A stretch of DNA of 64,000 nt from Winogradskyella sp. (GCF_016744625.1 NZ_JADGDZ010000009.1:1-64000), one strand, 5' to 3'. Counted from the stretch's first letter, positions 36,012-45,085 are shown. Notes: generated by a model from the letters alone, not told the origin. Numbers and translations: made by a program.

Positions 36012-36425
36012 ATGGGAAGAATTATAGCCATAGACTACGGAACAAAGCGAACAGGATTAGCTGTGACTGACGAAATGCAAATTATTGCATCTGGTCTTAC
36101 AACGGTTGATACTAAGGATCTTCTTGTGTTTTTGAAAGATTATATTGTTTCTGAAAAGGTAGATAAAATTGTTGTTGGCTTGCCTAAACAAATGGATAAT
36201 ACTGCTTCTGAGAGCGAGGTTTATATTCAGAAATTTTTGGTAAAACTAGCTAAAACAATTCCAGATATCCCAGTTGAACGTGTAGACGAACGCTTTACTT
36301 CTAAGATGGCATTTCAAACTATGATTGATAGTGGTTTAAAGAAGAAACAACGTCAAAATAAAGCACTAGTAGACGAAATTAGTGCTACTCTTATTTTACA
36401 AAGTTATTTGGCTTCAAATTTTTAA
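36012..36425 (+). CDS. ruvX: Putative pre-16S rRNA nuclease / Holliday junction resolvase RuvX (YqgF)
   Basis: 137 residues from the ATG at 36012 (MGRIIAIDYGTKRTGLAV). The frame is open from 35889, but all family members begin at this IDYG motif, so the upstream 41 codons are taken as untranslated. Catalytic acidic residues are seen in IDYG, VVGLPKQMDN and RVDERFTS near the C-terminus, with the final DEISATLIL strand. It acts in 16S rRNA 5'-end maturation and perhaps recombination. TATCTTTG just before the ATG (35998-36005) could be its own -7 box and would make it leaderless. Confidence 0.9.
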   Translation: MGRIIAIDYGTKRTGLAVTDEMQIIASGLTTVDTKDLLVFLKDYIVSEKVDKIVVGLPKQMDNTASESEVYIQKFLVKLAKTIPDIPVERVDERFTSKMAFQTMIDSGLKKKQRQNKALVDEISATLILQSYLASNF

Positions 36426-36435
36426 ATAAGAATTG

Positions 36436-36443
36436 TATTTTTG
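36436..36443 (+). promoter_or_regulatory. Putative -7 element TATTTTTG before def
   Basis: TATTTTTGCAC matches TAnnTTTG and lies 20 bases before the def ATG. A TTTG at 36407-36410 lies 25 bases upstream of it. It would start the def - DUF5606 - mazG transcript. Confidence 0.5.
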
Positions 36444-36463
36444 CACTCGAAAATAAACAAATT

Positions 36464-37054
36464 ATGATTTTACCTATCGTTGCTTATGGCGATGCTGTTT
36501 TAAAGAAAAAAGCTAAGGAAATAGACCAGGATTATCCTAAGTTAGATGCGCTTCTCGAAAACATGTACGAAACTATGTATGGTGCGTATGGTGTAGGTTT
36601 GGCAGCTCCACAAATAGGTATACCTATTCGTTTGTTTTTAGTAGATACAGAACCGTTTTCTGAAGATGAAGATCTTTCTGAAAAAGACAGAGAGCAAATG
36701 AAAAACTTTAAGAAGACGTTTATTAATGCTCAGATTTTAGAAGAAGAAGGTGATGAATGGGCTTTTAATGAAGGTTGTTTAAGTATTCCAGATGTAAGAG
36801 AAGATGTTTTTAGACAACCAAAGATTAAAATTCAATATCAAGATGAGAATTTTGAAACACATGTTGAAGAGTACGATGGACTAATTGCTAGAGTTATTCA
36901 ACATGAATACGACCATATTGAAGGCATTTTATTTACTGATAAACTATCATCGTTTAAAAAACGTTTAATAAAAGGTAAACTTGCCAATATATCTAAAGGT
37001 AAGATTAAAATAGATTACAGAATGCGTTTTCCTGCTATGAGCAAAAAGCGTTAA
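36464..37054 (+). CDS. def: Peptide deformylase
   Basis: 196 residues. All three metal-site motifs are present: GVGLAAPQIG (motif 1), EGCLSIP (motif 2, Cys ligand) and QHEYDHIEG (motif 3, HExxH form with two His ligands). It removes the formyl group from nascent proteins in the cytoplasm. The insert FSEDEDLSEKDREQMKNFK between motifs 1 and 2 is typical of Bacteroidota deformylases. The DUF5606 gene follows after 10 bases. Confidence 0.95.
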   Translation: MILPIVAYGDAVLKKKAKEIDQDYPKLDALLENMYETMYGAYGVGLAAPQIGIPIRLFLVDTEPFSEDEDLSEKDREQMKNFKKTFINAQILEEEGDEWAFNEGCLSIPDVREDVFRQPKIKIQYQDENFETHVEEYDGLIARVIQHEYDHIEGILFTDKLSSFKKRLIKGKLANISKGKIKIDYRMRFPAMSKKR

Positions 37055-37064
37055 TACAATATAT

Positions 37065-37496
37065 ATGAGTTTAGATAAAATTTTATCCGTTTCTGGAAAA
37101 CCAGGATTATACCAAATCGTTACACAGACAAGAACAGGTGCTGTTGTAGAATCTTTAATTGATAAAAAACGAATTACAGTTGGTGCGCATAGCAACATTA
37201 GTATTCTAAGTGAAATTGCTATTTATACCTTAACTGAAGAAGTACCTTTAAGAGAGGTTCTTAAAAAAGTAAAGGAAAAAGAGGCAGGAAAACCAACATC
37301 AATTAGCCATAAAGATGGAAAAGATACTTTAGAAGAGTTTTTCTTCGAAGTTTTACCAGATTATGATGAAGATCGTGTCTATCCTTCGGATATTAAGAAG
37401 GTAGTGCAATGGTATAACTTACTTCAAAAGAATAATCTTTTAGATGCACTTGATGCTGAAGAAGATACTACTGAAACTTCTGACGAAGAAGAATAA
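37065..37496 (+). CDS. DUF5606 domain protein
   Basis: 143 residues, the Bacteroidota-specific DUF5606 family, which is nearly always found beside def and mazG. It starts MSLDKILSVSGKPGLYQIVTQ and shows TGAVVESLIDKKRITVGAHSNISILSEI, both family hallmarks. The C-terminal tail is acidic. No biochemical role is known. The strict placement between def and mazG suggests a housekeeping link to translation or nucleotide clean-up. Confidence 0.85.
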   Translation: MSLDKILSVSGKPGLYQIVTQTRTGAVVESLIDKKRITVGAHSNISILSEIAIYTLTEEVPLREVLKKVKEKEAGKPTSISHKDGKDTLEEFFFEVLPDYDEDRVYPSDIKKVVQWYNLLQKNNLLDALDAEEDTTETSDEEE

Positions 37497-37498
37497 AC

Positions 37499-38272
37499 AT
37501 GTCTAATAAAGCAGCCCAATTAAAAGCTTTTGAGCGTTTGTTAATTATCATGGATGAGTTGCGTGAGCAATGTCCATGGGATAAAAAACAAACACTAGAA
37601 TCATTACGTCATTTAACCATCGAAGAAGTTTATGAACTTGGTGATGCAATACTTGATAATGATTTGGATGAGGTTAAAAAGGAATTGGGTGATGTGTTAC
37701 TTCACATTGTATTTTACGCTAAAATTGGAAGCGAAACCAGCGATTTTGATATTGCAGATGTTTGTAATAGTATTTGCGATAAGCTAATAGATCGTCATCC
37801 ACATATTTATGGAGATGTTGTGGTTAAAGATGAAGAAGAAGTAAAACGTAACTGGGAACAACTAAAGCTTAAAGAAGGAAAGAAAAGTGTACTTGAAGGA
37901 GTTCCAAAGAGTTTGCCAGCTATGGTAAAAGCTAATCGCATACAAGATAAAGTGTCTGGAGTTGGATTTGATTGGGAACACCCAGAGCAAGTTTTTGAAA
38001 AGGTGGAAGAGGAATTGGAGGAGCTTAAGGTTGAAATTGCAAGAGGAGACCAAGATGCTATTGAAAATGAATTTGGTGACGTATTGTTCTCTATGATAAA
38101 TTATGCAAGATTTCTTAACGTTAGCCCTGAAAATGCTTTAGAACGTACCAATAAGAAATTCATAAAGCGCTTTCAGTATCTTGAAAGTAAAGCTAAAGAT
38201 TTAAACAAATCTCTGAAAGATATGACGCTTTCAGAGATGGATGTCTTTTGGGAAGAGGCGAAGTCGCTTTGA
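37499..38272 (+). CDS. mazG: Nucleoside triphosphate pyrophosphohydrolase MazG
   Basis: 257 residues with two MazG halves. The first has CPWDKKQTLESLRHLTIEEVYEL and ELGDVLLHIVFY (ExxE...D metal site); the second has KVEEELEELKVEI and ENEFGDVLFSMINYAR. It hydrolyses (d)NTPs to monophosphates, removing abnormal nucleotides and possibly lowering ppGpp. It starts two bases after the DUF5606 stop, so it is the third gene of that operon. A dispersed repeat begins right after its stop codon. Confidence 0.93.
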   Translation: MSNKAAQLKAFERLLIIMDELREQCPWDKKQTLESLRHLTIEEVYELGDAILDNDLDEVKKELGDVLLHIVFYAKIGSETSDFDIADVCNSICDKLIDRHPHIYGDVVVKDEEEVKRNWEQLKLKEGKKSVLEGVPKSLPAMVKANRIQDKVSGVGFDWEHPEQVFEKVEEELEELKVEIARGDQDAIENEFGDVLFSMINYARFLNVSPENALERTNKKFIKRFQYLESKAKDLNKSLKDMTLSEMDVFWEEAKSL

Positions 38273-38276
38273 GCAT

Positions 38277-38430
38277 TCCTAACATTCTTGCGAAGGCAGA
38301 TCTTAATATATGTTGCTAGAAATGTCAACAATAATATATGGCTTCTATTGTCATTCCTTGCTTGACACGGAATCCATTATATACTTTATATCTATTTTAG
38401 ATTCTGAATCAAGTTCAGAATGATAGTAAG
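38277..38430. repeat. Dispersed intergenic palindromic repeat cluster
   Basis: Contains ATTCTTGCGAAGGCAGATCT, then GTCATTCCTTGCTTGACACG and ATTCTGAATCAAGTTCAGAAT (8-bp arms, 5-base loop). These are the REP-like pieces (GTCATTCCTGCGAAGGCAGG and tail-to-tail TTCAGAAT palindromes) commonly scattered between genes in Flavobacteriaceae. No coding potential. Confidence 0.65.
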
Positions 38431-38496
38431 GTGGTTGAATTAATTAAGTCTTAAAGTTTTCTAAAAATTTAATTGCGAAACATCCAAAAGTAATTT

Positions 38497-38642
38497 TCCT
38501 ACGTAAATAATATATATAAAGACAAAAGCGTTTTTATAATCTTAGTAGGATATCTTAATTATTATTTTAAGCGGTTGTAATTAAGGTTAATTTAGTTTAG
38601 TTAGGGCAAAACCCACTTGTAAAGCACAAGTGGGTTTTGATT
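38497..38642 (+). ncRNA. Possible structured RNA ending in a strong terminator
   Basis: TCCTAC (38497-38502) can pair with GTAGGA (38545-38550), CTTAA pairs with TTAAG just after, and the stretch ends in a perfect 13-bp hairpin, AAAACCCACTTGT (38608-38620) / ACAAGTGGGTTTT (38626-38638), followed by GATTTTAT. mazG ends over 200 bases upstream beyond a repeat, so the terminator could serve mazG, the minus-strand DUF349 gene, or an RNA of its own. Structure is seen; RNA status is inferred. Confidence 0.3.
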
Positions 38643-38643
38643 T
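38608..38643 (+). terminator. Strong intrinsic terminator (13-bp stem), possibly bidirectional
   Basis: Perfect 13-bp stem with an AAAGC loop and a T-rich tail on the plus strand. On the minus strand it follows the DUF349 stop codon by about 20 bases and has a short T run (GGGTTTTGCCC), so it may end both transcripts. Confidence 0.8.
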
Positions 38644-38660
38644 TATATAAGATAAATGTA

Positions 38661-40739
38661 TTAAGAATACATCCCACGAACCTTAGTCAACTTGGCCTTC
38701 CAAGTGTCTAATGACTTTTTATGGTTGTCAATGTTTTTATGTACATCTTTTACCAATGGGTTATCAGATTTTACATTAGAGAAAAACTGTAAATTATTTT
38801 CTAATTGGTTGATTTCAGATTTAATCTCGTCAATTTTTTTGCGGATAAAGTTCTGTTCGTTATCTAATAGTCTTGTGTCATCTGGATTGGCTAGATTTTC
38901 GAGCTTGCTTTCAAATTTCACCATCTCTAGTTTAGACTTATCCATTTTCAACTTATCAAAAGTATCATCAATGGCTTTGTAGAATTTACCATCAATGTAA
39001 CGTTTGTTTTGTGGTACATATCCGATGTCTTTCCATTCAGAAATTTTAGCCTGAAGTGTTTTTATATCTGCTTTGGGATCTTCGGTAAGCTCCAAAGCTT
39101 TTAAGCCATCAAGAAGTTTTACTTTTTTATCAAATGCATCATACAAATGTTGGTCTTTAGCTTTACGCTCAGCATGCATTCTATCAAAATAATGATTACA
39201 AGCTCCTTTAAATTGTTTCCAGATTTTATCACTATCACGTCTTGGTACATGCCCAATTTTCTTCCATTCATTCTGAATTTTCTTCATCAAAGGAGTTACA
39301 GTGGTAAAGTCTTCACTTTCTTTATTGTCTTCAGCAATCTTTATTAAATCCTTTTTCTTAGTTAGATTTTCGTATTGGTCTTTCTTTAAATCTTTGTAAA
39401 AATGATTCTTACCGCGATTAAAGGTTCTAACTGCATCTTTAAATTTAGACCAAGTTGCTTCATTAACTTTTAATGGTACTTTACCAGCATTAAAAAAGTC
39501 TTCGCGAAGTTTCTCAATTGTCTTTATCTTTTTCTGCCAAGCACTATGAGAACTTGTAGTGTCTTCATTCACAGCAAGTATCTGTGCTATGATTTCTTCT
39601 TTAAGTTCAAGGTTTTTTTCGTGCGCTTTATCCATGTCAGCATAATAAGCTTGTCGCTTATCATGTATGGTTTTTGTTGCCTTACTAAAACGTTCCCAAA
39701 TTTCCTCTCTATGCACTTTACCTACAGGACCTAATTCTTCCTTCCAAAGTTTGTGTAGTACTTGTAACTCTCTAAACGAACGATTTGTGTTCTCATCTTT
39801 TGCTAACTCTTCTGCGCGTTCTATGATTTTTAATTTTTGCTCATAGTTATGCTTAAAGTCCATATCTCTCAAATCATTATTGAGGTGTAAGAAGTCGTAA
39901 AAACGTTCTACATGGTGATGATAGGTGTTCCAAGCGTTATTGTATTTGTCTCTAGGAATAGGGCCAGCATTACGCCATTTTTCTTGTAGTTCTTTGAAGG
40001 TTTTATAGGTAGTACCCATGTTTTCTTCAACATTAAGTAAGCCCTTAATATCTTCAATAATTTGCAATCTATTTTCAAGGTTTAGCTTGAGGTTTTGCTC
40101 ACGCTCTTTGTAATACGCGTTTATAGATTGTTTGTATTCTTTATATAACGAGTTGAATAGTTTTTTAGTGTCGTTAGTGTAATAAAAATCTATTTCATTG
40201 CCACCATCATTGACAAATTCTTCTTTTTTCTCATCAAGCAATGCGTTAAACTTCGAATTGAATTCACCTTTAATTTCATTAACATGTTTAGAAATTGTCT
40301 GAATTTTATGATGCTTTAAAAGCGTGTTGAATTCTGTTGCCAACTGATCCATTGTCATGGCGTGGTAATCTTTATCTTCTAACTCGTGACGCTCTGCATT
40401 AGATTCATCTTCAGCATCTTCAGCGTTAGAAGCTTCAATCTCATCAACATGATCTTCAGTAGTAACTTCAACTTCAGGTTTAACCTCAGTTTCGGCTGTT
40501 GCTTCTTCTTCAACTTCAGGTTTTTCTTCAATGACTTCCGTTTTTACAGTTTCTTCAGCTTCTGCATTAACCTCAGTTTCTACTTCGGTTTCAACTTCGC
40601 TGATTTTTGCTTCAGTTTCGACGTTATTGCTTTCAACTTCATTTTCAATCGTTGAAGTTGTTTCTTGTGTTGGAGTAGTCTCTTGAGATTCTACTTCGTT
40701 TTTTCCATCTGCTTCTTGCAGGTTATCGGTCTCAGACAT
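38661..40739 (-). CDS. DUF349 repeat protein
   Basis: 692 residues. The first ~130 are a low-complexity acidic stretch (runs of VETE, EVKPEVE). From ~150 on there are six or so ~70-residue helical DUF349 repeats, each with a W-K-x-I/A-G-x-V/I-P-R/K core (KWRNAGPIPRDKYNNAW, WKKIGHVPRRDSDKIWKQF, WKDIGYVPQNK). The C-terminus is a coiled coil (residues ~600-680). Its role is unknown; members are widespread and highly expressed in Bacteroidota. It has its own promoter and terminator and appears to be transcribed alone. Confidence 0.85.
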   Translation of the reverse strand: MSETDNLQEADGKNEVESQETTPTQETTSTIENEVESNNVETEAKISEVETEVETEVNAEAEETVKTEVIEEKPEVEEEATAETEVKPEVEVTTEDHVDEIEASNAEDAEDESNAERHELEDKDYHAMTMDQLATEFNTLLKHHKIQTISKHVNEIKGEFNSKFNALLDEKKEEFVNDGGNEIDFYYTNDTKKLFNSLYKEYKQSINAYYKEREQNLKLNLENRLQIIEDIKGLLNVEENMGTTYKTFKELQEKWRNAGPIPRDKYNNAWNTYHHHVERFYDFLHLNNDLRDMDFKHNYEQKLKIIERAEELAKDENTNRSFRELQVLHKLWKEELGPVGKVHREEIWERFSKATKTIHDKRQAYYADMDKAHEKNLELKEEIIAQILAVNEDTTSSHSAWQKKIKTIEKLREDFFNAGKVPLKVNEATWSKFKDAVRTFNRGKNHFYKDLKKDQYENLTKKKDLIKIAEDNKESEDFTTVTPLMKKIQNEWKKIGHVPRRDSDKIWKQFKGACNHYFDRMHAERKAKDQHLYDAFDKKVKLLDGLKALELTEDPKADIKTLQAKISEWKDIGYVPQNKRYIDGKFYKAIDDTFDKLKMDKSKLEMVKFESKLENLANPDDTRLLDNEQNFIRKKIDEIKSEINQLENNLQFFSNVKSDNPLVKDVHKNIDNHKKSLDTWKAKLTKVRGMYS

Positions 40740-40764
40740 GTGTCAAATATTTTATATAGGATGT

Positions 40765-40795
40765 TAAAGATACTAACAAGTGTGGTAATTACAAA
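40765..40795 (-). promoter_or_regulatory. Putative promoter of the DUF349 gene: TTTG - 19 bases - TATCTTTA
   Basis: On the minus strand TTTG (40795-40792) and TATCTTTA (40772-40765) match the -33/-7 consensus with a 19-base spacer; the last base of the -7 box is off. It lies 26 bases upstream of the ATG at 40739. Confidence 0.55.
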
Positions 40796-40817
40796 GGAAA
40801 TATGGCTATTGCTGGTA

Positions 40818-41579
40818 TTAAGATTTATTCCAAATGTCCCAAGCCTTTTCTGCTTGCAATCGTAACATTTCTAAACCATTAATTGTTGTAGCACCTTTCA
40901 TATCACCACAACTTAAAAATTTTGTTTGCTCTGGGTTGTAGATGAGGTCATAGAGAATATGCTTTTCTGTAATGGCTTCGTAGGGAATATCTGGGCATAC
41001 ATTCACATCAGGGAAAGTACCAATCGGAGTGCAGTTAATAATTATGGAATAGGACGAAATAATTTCATCCGTTAAATCAGAATACAAAAACTTTACACCT
41101 TTCTTTTCAGAACGAGAGACATAGTCATAATCAATTTTCAGTTTTTTAAGTGCATAAGCTATGGCTTTAGAAGCTCCACCTGTACCTAAAATTAAAGCCG
41201 TTTTATGATGTTTTTCTAAAAGTGGTTTGAGTGAATTTTTAAAACCGTAGTAATCCGTATTGTAACCAATTAACTTTTGATAACGTGTAATTCTTATGGT
41301 ATTAACAGCACCAATTTTCCGTGCTCGTTTATTTAAATCATCAAGCATTGGTATTACTTCCTCTTTATAGGGAATAGTAACATTGAGGCCTTTTAAATTT
41401 GGTGCATTTTTAATGATGTCATCTAGCTCATCAATAGATTGTAAATCGAAATTCACATAGGAGTGCGGTAAATTTTCTGATTGAAATTTATTAGCAAAAT
41501 AATTTCTTGAAAACGAGTAGGATATGCCTCGTCCTACGAGTCCGAATTTAAGCTTTGAGTTGTCTTGTGCGTTGTCCAT
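40818..41579 (-). CDS. aroE: Shikimate dehydrogenase
   Basis: 253 residues. The substrate-binding N-domain has FGLVGRGISYSFSRNYF and GLNVTIPYKEEV (catalytic Lys), then AVNTI, the NADP-binding ILGTGGASKAIAYAL and NCTPIGTFPD, and the late GLEMLRLQAEKAW. It reduces 3-dehydroshikimate in aromatic amino acid synthesis. GRGISYSFSR replaces the usual GxxxxHSxSP, as in other Bacteroidota AroE proteins. It overlaps the upstream DUF368 gene by 32 bases, which is unusually long. A slightly later start is possible but would remove the first strand. Confidence 0.92.
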   Translation of the reverse strand: MDNAQDNSKLKFGLVGRGISYSFSRNYFANKFQSENLPHSYVNFDLQSIDELDDIIKNAPNLKGLNVTIPYKEEVIPMLDDLNKRARKIGAVNTIRITRYQKLIGYNTDYYGFKNSLKPLLEKHHKTALILGTGGASKAIAYALKKLKIDYDYVSRSEKKGVKFLYSDLTDEIISSYSIIINCTPIGTFPDVNVCPDIPYEAITEKHILYDLIYNPEQTKFLSCGDMKGATTINGLEMLRLQAEKAWDIWNKS

Positions 41580-42567
41580 ACCATTCTAATCCTAAAACTA
41601 TGAGGATTCCTAGGGCAATATAAGCAATTGCAATATATGTTTGGGTATTGAATTCTGGGAAAAAACGTTGGTAATTGGCAATGATTTGTTTTCCAGTGGA
41701 ATCCAAAATAAATGCACCTTCAAAATTTGTTTTATAAATGGTTTCTTTCCATGGCCAAACGACACCAAGAGATCCAATAATAAATCCAGCTATGGTAGCT
41801 AATGTGATATTTTTGTAATGTTTTAAAATGTAATTTAAAATATGAGAAAAGGTAACTAAACCAGCTACAGAACCCAATGTAAACACAGCTAAAACTTTAA
41901 GCATTCTGATTCTAACTTCATTATGAATAAACTCAAAATTGCCACTAAAAACATCGAAAATGGTATCATAAAGCGCATTGACGGAATCAACAAGAAGTAG
42001 AACATAATTACCCAATAAAATTAAAATAAAAGACCCTGAAAACCCAGGAAGTGTCATACCAGACACACTTATAATTCCACAGAAAAAAACAAAAATCAAA
42101 TTGTCATTTTCCATTGCTGGATCTAGAAAACTAATACTTATTCCTGCCACAGCACCAAGAATTATAGCTATAATTGTTTTTCTATTCCATGCGTTAAAGT
42201 CTTTACTGATATAGTAAATAGACCCTAAAATCATTCCGAAGAATATACTCCAAACATAAAGTTCGTAGTTTGCAATTAGGTAATCGAGAATCTTAGAAAC
42301 ACTAAAATAACTGACAATCATTCCTAAGAATAATAAACCTAAAAATTTACCATTGATATAGCGATAGAAACTTTTAAAACGACCATTAAATAGAAGTTTA
42401 AAAGCGGTTTTGTTAACGCGTTGCAAGGAATAAATAAACTCTTCATAAAACCCAGCAACAAATGCAACAACACCACCAGAAACACCTGGAACTTTATTTG
42501 CAGCTCCCATGGACAAACCTTTAATGACCAAAAATATGCGATCCTTAAGGGTTCTAGTACTTTGCAT
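41548..42567 (-). CDS. DUF368 membrane protein (undecaprenyl-phosphate translocase family), copy 2
   Basis: 339 residues, about nine membrane helices. The family signature GLSMGAANKVPGVSGGVVAF lies near residue 15, and a second PGFSGSFIL motif lies in the middle. DUF368 proteins (PopT) have been shown to recycle the C55 lipid carrier across the inner membrane, which serves peptidoglycan, LPS O-antigen and capsule synthesis. It follows its paralogue with a one-base overlap. Length and motifs are intact in both, so both may work. Confidence 0.85.
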   Translation of the reverse strand: MQSTRTLKDRIFLVIKGLSMGAANKVPGVSGGVVAFVAGFYEEFIYSLQRVNKTAFKLLFNGRFKSFYRYINGKFLGLLFLGMIVSYFSVSKILDYLIANYELYVWSIFFGMILGSIYYISKDFNAWNRKTIIAIILGAVAGISISFLDPAMENDNLIFVFFCGIISVSGMTLPGFSGSFILILLGNYVLLLVDSVNALYDTIFDVFSGNFEFIHNEVRIRMLKVLAVFTLGSVAGLVTFSHILNYILKHYKNITLATIAGFIIGSLGVVWPWKETIYKTNFEGAFILDSTGKQIIANYQRFFPEFNTQTYIAIAYIALGILIVLGLEWYGQRTRQLKA

Positions 42568-43535
42568 TAGGCTTCGTTTTTTTGTTTACCTAAGCTTTCT
42601 AAAATGAGTATTACGGCAAAACCAATGACAATAAATATAAGTGCCATTAATAGTTGGTTATTTCCGTCGTAAGATGATGGTAGAATACTTTTGTCTAATA
42701 AGGTAACTTCCTCTCCTTCAGAATTAATACGTGTTTTTAAGATTTCCTTCCACGGCCAGATTTTGTTTAAAGACCCAATCATAAATCCTGTTAAGATAGC
42801 CAAGGTTAAATTCTTTTGATGTTTAAACATCCAGTTTAAAGCTTTTGAAAACACTTTTAATCCAATCACAGCACCAATCGCTAAAAGGCAAAATTTAAGA
42901 AATGCATCCTTAAAAAGGTTCATATTCCCTGTGGTTAGTCCTTCTATTAAATTATTTATTGTGTCAATTGCAGTTTGATATGCTCCAAGAATTAATAATA
43001 TAAATGCACCAGAAACACCTGGTAAAATCATTGCGATAATAGCAATGAATCCACAAAATAATAGATATATTGAACTGTCTGGTGATGCGAAAGGTTCAGC
43101 AAGCGTTATAAAATAAGATAAGATTGATGTAATTATAATTGCCAATATAATTTTTGGTGACCAAGCTTTTATCTGTTTAGCGATATATAAAATACTCGCT
43201 AAAACTAACCCAAAAAAGAAGGACCATAATAAAATAGGTTCATTATGCAGTAACCATTTTATCAATTTTGCTAAGGACAAAATACTAATAGCAATACCAG
43301 AAAAAAGTGCCAATAAAAAGCTTCCGTTTATGGATGTCCAAGCGGCTTTAAAACCATCTTTTTTCCATACTTTGAAAAATCCTAAGCTAACTTTGTCTAT
43401 GCTCTCAATAAGCTCTTCGTAAATACCAGAAATAAAGGCAATTGTTCCACCAGAAACGCCTGGGACAACATCTGCTGCTCCCATAGCAATGCCTTTGAAA
43501 ATTATAACTAAGTAATCTAAAAATCGTCTGTGCAT
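42567..43535 (-). CDS. DUF368 membrane protein (undecaprenyl-phosphate translocase family), copy 1
   Basis: 322 residues, about nine membrane helices, with GIAMGAADVVPGVSGGTIAF near residue 15 and the repeated PGVSGAFILL motif in the middle, as expected for the internally duplicated DUF368 fold. It is the first of two tandem paralogues between the TPR gene and aroE. The pair is clearly diverged (different helices 5-8 and loops), so the duplication is old. A role in C55-phosphate flipping is inferred from the family. Confidence 0.85.
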   Translation of the reverse strand: MHRRFLDYLVIIFKGIAMGAADVVPGVSGGTIAFISGIYEELIESIDKVSLGFFKVWKKDGFKAAWTSINGSFLLALFSGIAISILSLAKLIKWLLHNEPILLWSFFFGLVLASILYIAKQIKAWSPKIILAIIITSILSYFITLAEPFASPDSSIYLLFCGFIAIIAMILPGVSGAFILLILGAYQTAIDTINNLIEGLTTGNMNLFKDAFLKFCLLAIGAVIGLKVFSKALNWMFKHQKNLTLAILTGFMIGSLNKIWPWKEILKTRINSEGEEVTLLDKSILPSSYDGNNQLLMALIFIVIGFAVILILESLGKQKNEA

Positions 43536-43573
43536 TCTTCTAAGAAATAAGAATCGCTAAGGTATGATTTTTT

Positions 43574-44980
43574 TTAGTTGGAAGCCTTTTTTGAATCTGA
43601 AATTATAGCCTTAATCATTGGTCTGTCTTCTAGCTTTGGAAATAACTCTGTAATAATAAAACTATAATCAATATTAAGGCGAACTGCATTTTTAAGATGA
43701 AAACGACCTTCTTCGGTTTGATGCATTGAAAAATGTAAACCTCCTAGTCTGTATTCTATTTCAGCATTTTCTGGGTAAAACTCTGCAGCTTGTATTAAAT
43801 TGAAAATAGAGGCTTCATATTCGCCTAAAGCGATTAAAATATCTCCTCTTTCTAACCAAGTGTCAAGTTCATAATTTCCTAATTCTAATGTGCGCTTATA
43901 GCCACGTTCTGCTTCTTCAAGGAAATTAAGACGTTTATTTACAGTTGCATATAACTTCCAATACAAGGCATTGTCTCCATCAGTATTTACTGCCTTCTGT
44001 ACATAGTACAAAGCTTTTTGGTAGTTTAAGCGTTTCATGTAAAACTTAGTGATAGCTACCCAACCTTTATCTAGTAATGGATCTTCATCTATGGTTTTTT
44101 TGAAAAATTGTATAGCCAAATCACCATGATCGAGTTTATCATAACAATGTCCAATTCGTAATAAGGCAAATGATGTTGGGTCGTCTAAAGCTAGAGTGAT
44201 TTTGTAATTCTCAATAGCTTCTTCGTATTGTTTTAATTTTTCTAAGACCTTACCTTTTTCGATATAAGCACCAACAAAAGTATCATCAGAAATTATCGCG
44301 AAATCGAAAGCTGCATTCGCTTTTTCATATTCTTTAATAGTAAAATATTGTCGTCCTAGTTGATGCCAAGCAACTTCGCAATATGGGTTGGTATCTAAAA
44401 ATTCATTAAGATATTGTATAGCGTCTTCGTTTTTGTTTAAGAAGTCATAGCAGTACACGATGTTATGTAATGCAGAATAATCTGAGGTGTCCGTTTCCAA
44501 ACACTTTTTAAAATAAATGAGGGCGTTGTCAAATTGATCTAAGAATAAGTATTCCATGCCAACTAAAGCATACAAATCCGCATCATCATTTGGAGTCTTA
44601 GACATGCTAATTGCAATAAGAAGTGTGTCTATTGCTTTTCCGTGTTCATCTTGTTTAGATAACACATTTGCTTTTTGAATAAAAATTTCTTCGTTTGTTG
44701 GTTCTAGATCATGAAGCATATCTAAAACGTTATCAGCTTCTACGAATTTATTTTCAATCACTAATATTTCAACTTGAAATAGTCTAAGATTAATTGATGT
44801 TGGGTGCTGTTCTAAACCTAATTTAATTGCTCTTTTAGCCAAAGCAATTTTACCGTTTTCGAGATAATGGTGAATGATGTTTTCGAATTCACTTGAATCA
44901 AAAAACAAAATATCATTTGTCTTTAACATGGATTCGAATCTAGTAAGAGAAAAATTTTCGTCGTCGTGACTGTAATTCAT
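43574..44980 (-). CDS. Tetratricopeptide repeat protein
   Basis: 468 residues of near-continuous TPR helices. At least ten repeats can be picked out by the A-x-x-x-Y/F...A-x-x-x-F/Y-x-x-A pattern (for example YALVGMEYLFLDQFDNALIYF and AYIEKGKVLEKLKQYEEAIENY). There is no signal peptide, so it is cytoplasmic. It is a scaffold-type protein found upstream of DUF368 and aroE in related genomes. The role is unknown. It begins a four-gene minus-strand operon with short gaps. Confidence 0.85.
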   Translation of the reverse strand: MNYSHDDENFSLTRFESMLKTNDILFFDSSEFENIIHHYLENGKIALAKRAIKLGLEQHPTSINLRLFQVEILVIENKFVEADNVLDMLHDLEPTNEEIFIQKANVLSKQDEHGKAIDTLLIAISMSKTPNDDADLYALVGMEYLFLDQFDNALIYFKKCLETDTSDYSALHNIVYCYDFLNKNEDAIQYLNEFLDTNPYCEVAWHQLGRQYFTIKEYEKANAAFDFAIISDDTFVGAYIEKGKVLEKLKQYEEAIENYKITLALDDPTSFALLRIGHCYDKLDHGDLAIQFFKKTIDEDPLLDKGWVAITKFYMKRLNYQKALYYVQKAVNTDGDNALYWKLYATVNKRLNFLEEAERGYKRTLELGNYELDTWLERGDILIALGEYEASIFNLIQAAEFYPENAEIEYRLGGLHFSMHQTEEGRFHLKNAVRLNIDYSFIITELFPKLEDRPMIKAIISDSKKASN

Positions 44981-45044
44981 AAGCGGTTTAATGACTATAT
45001 CAAATAAACTTCAAAATGACCGATTAAATTCGTTTCTATTTACT

Positions 45045-45062
45045 TTCTATTTCAAAATAGAA
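45045..45062. repeat. Operator-like palindrome TTCTATTT-CA-AAATAGAA
   Basis: Perfect 8-bp arms around two bases, about 65 bases upstream of the TPR operon start. The size and position would suit a dimeric regulator, but no partner is known. Confidence 0.35.
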
Positions 45063-45085
45063 TAGAACCGTAACTAATGCTATGC

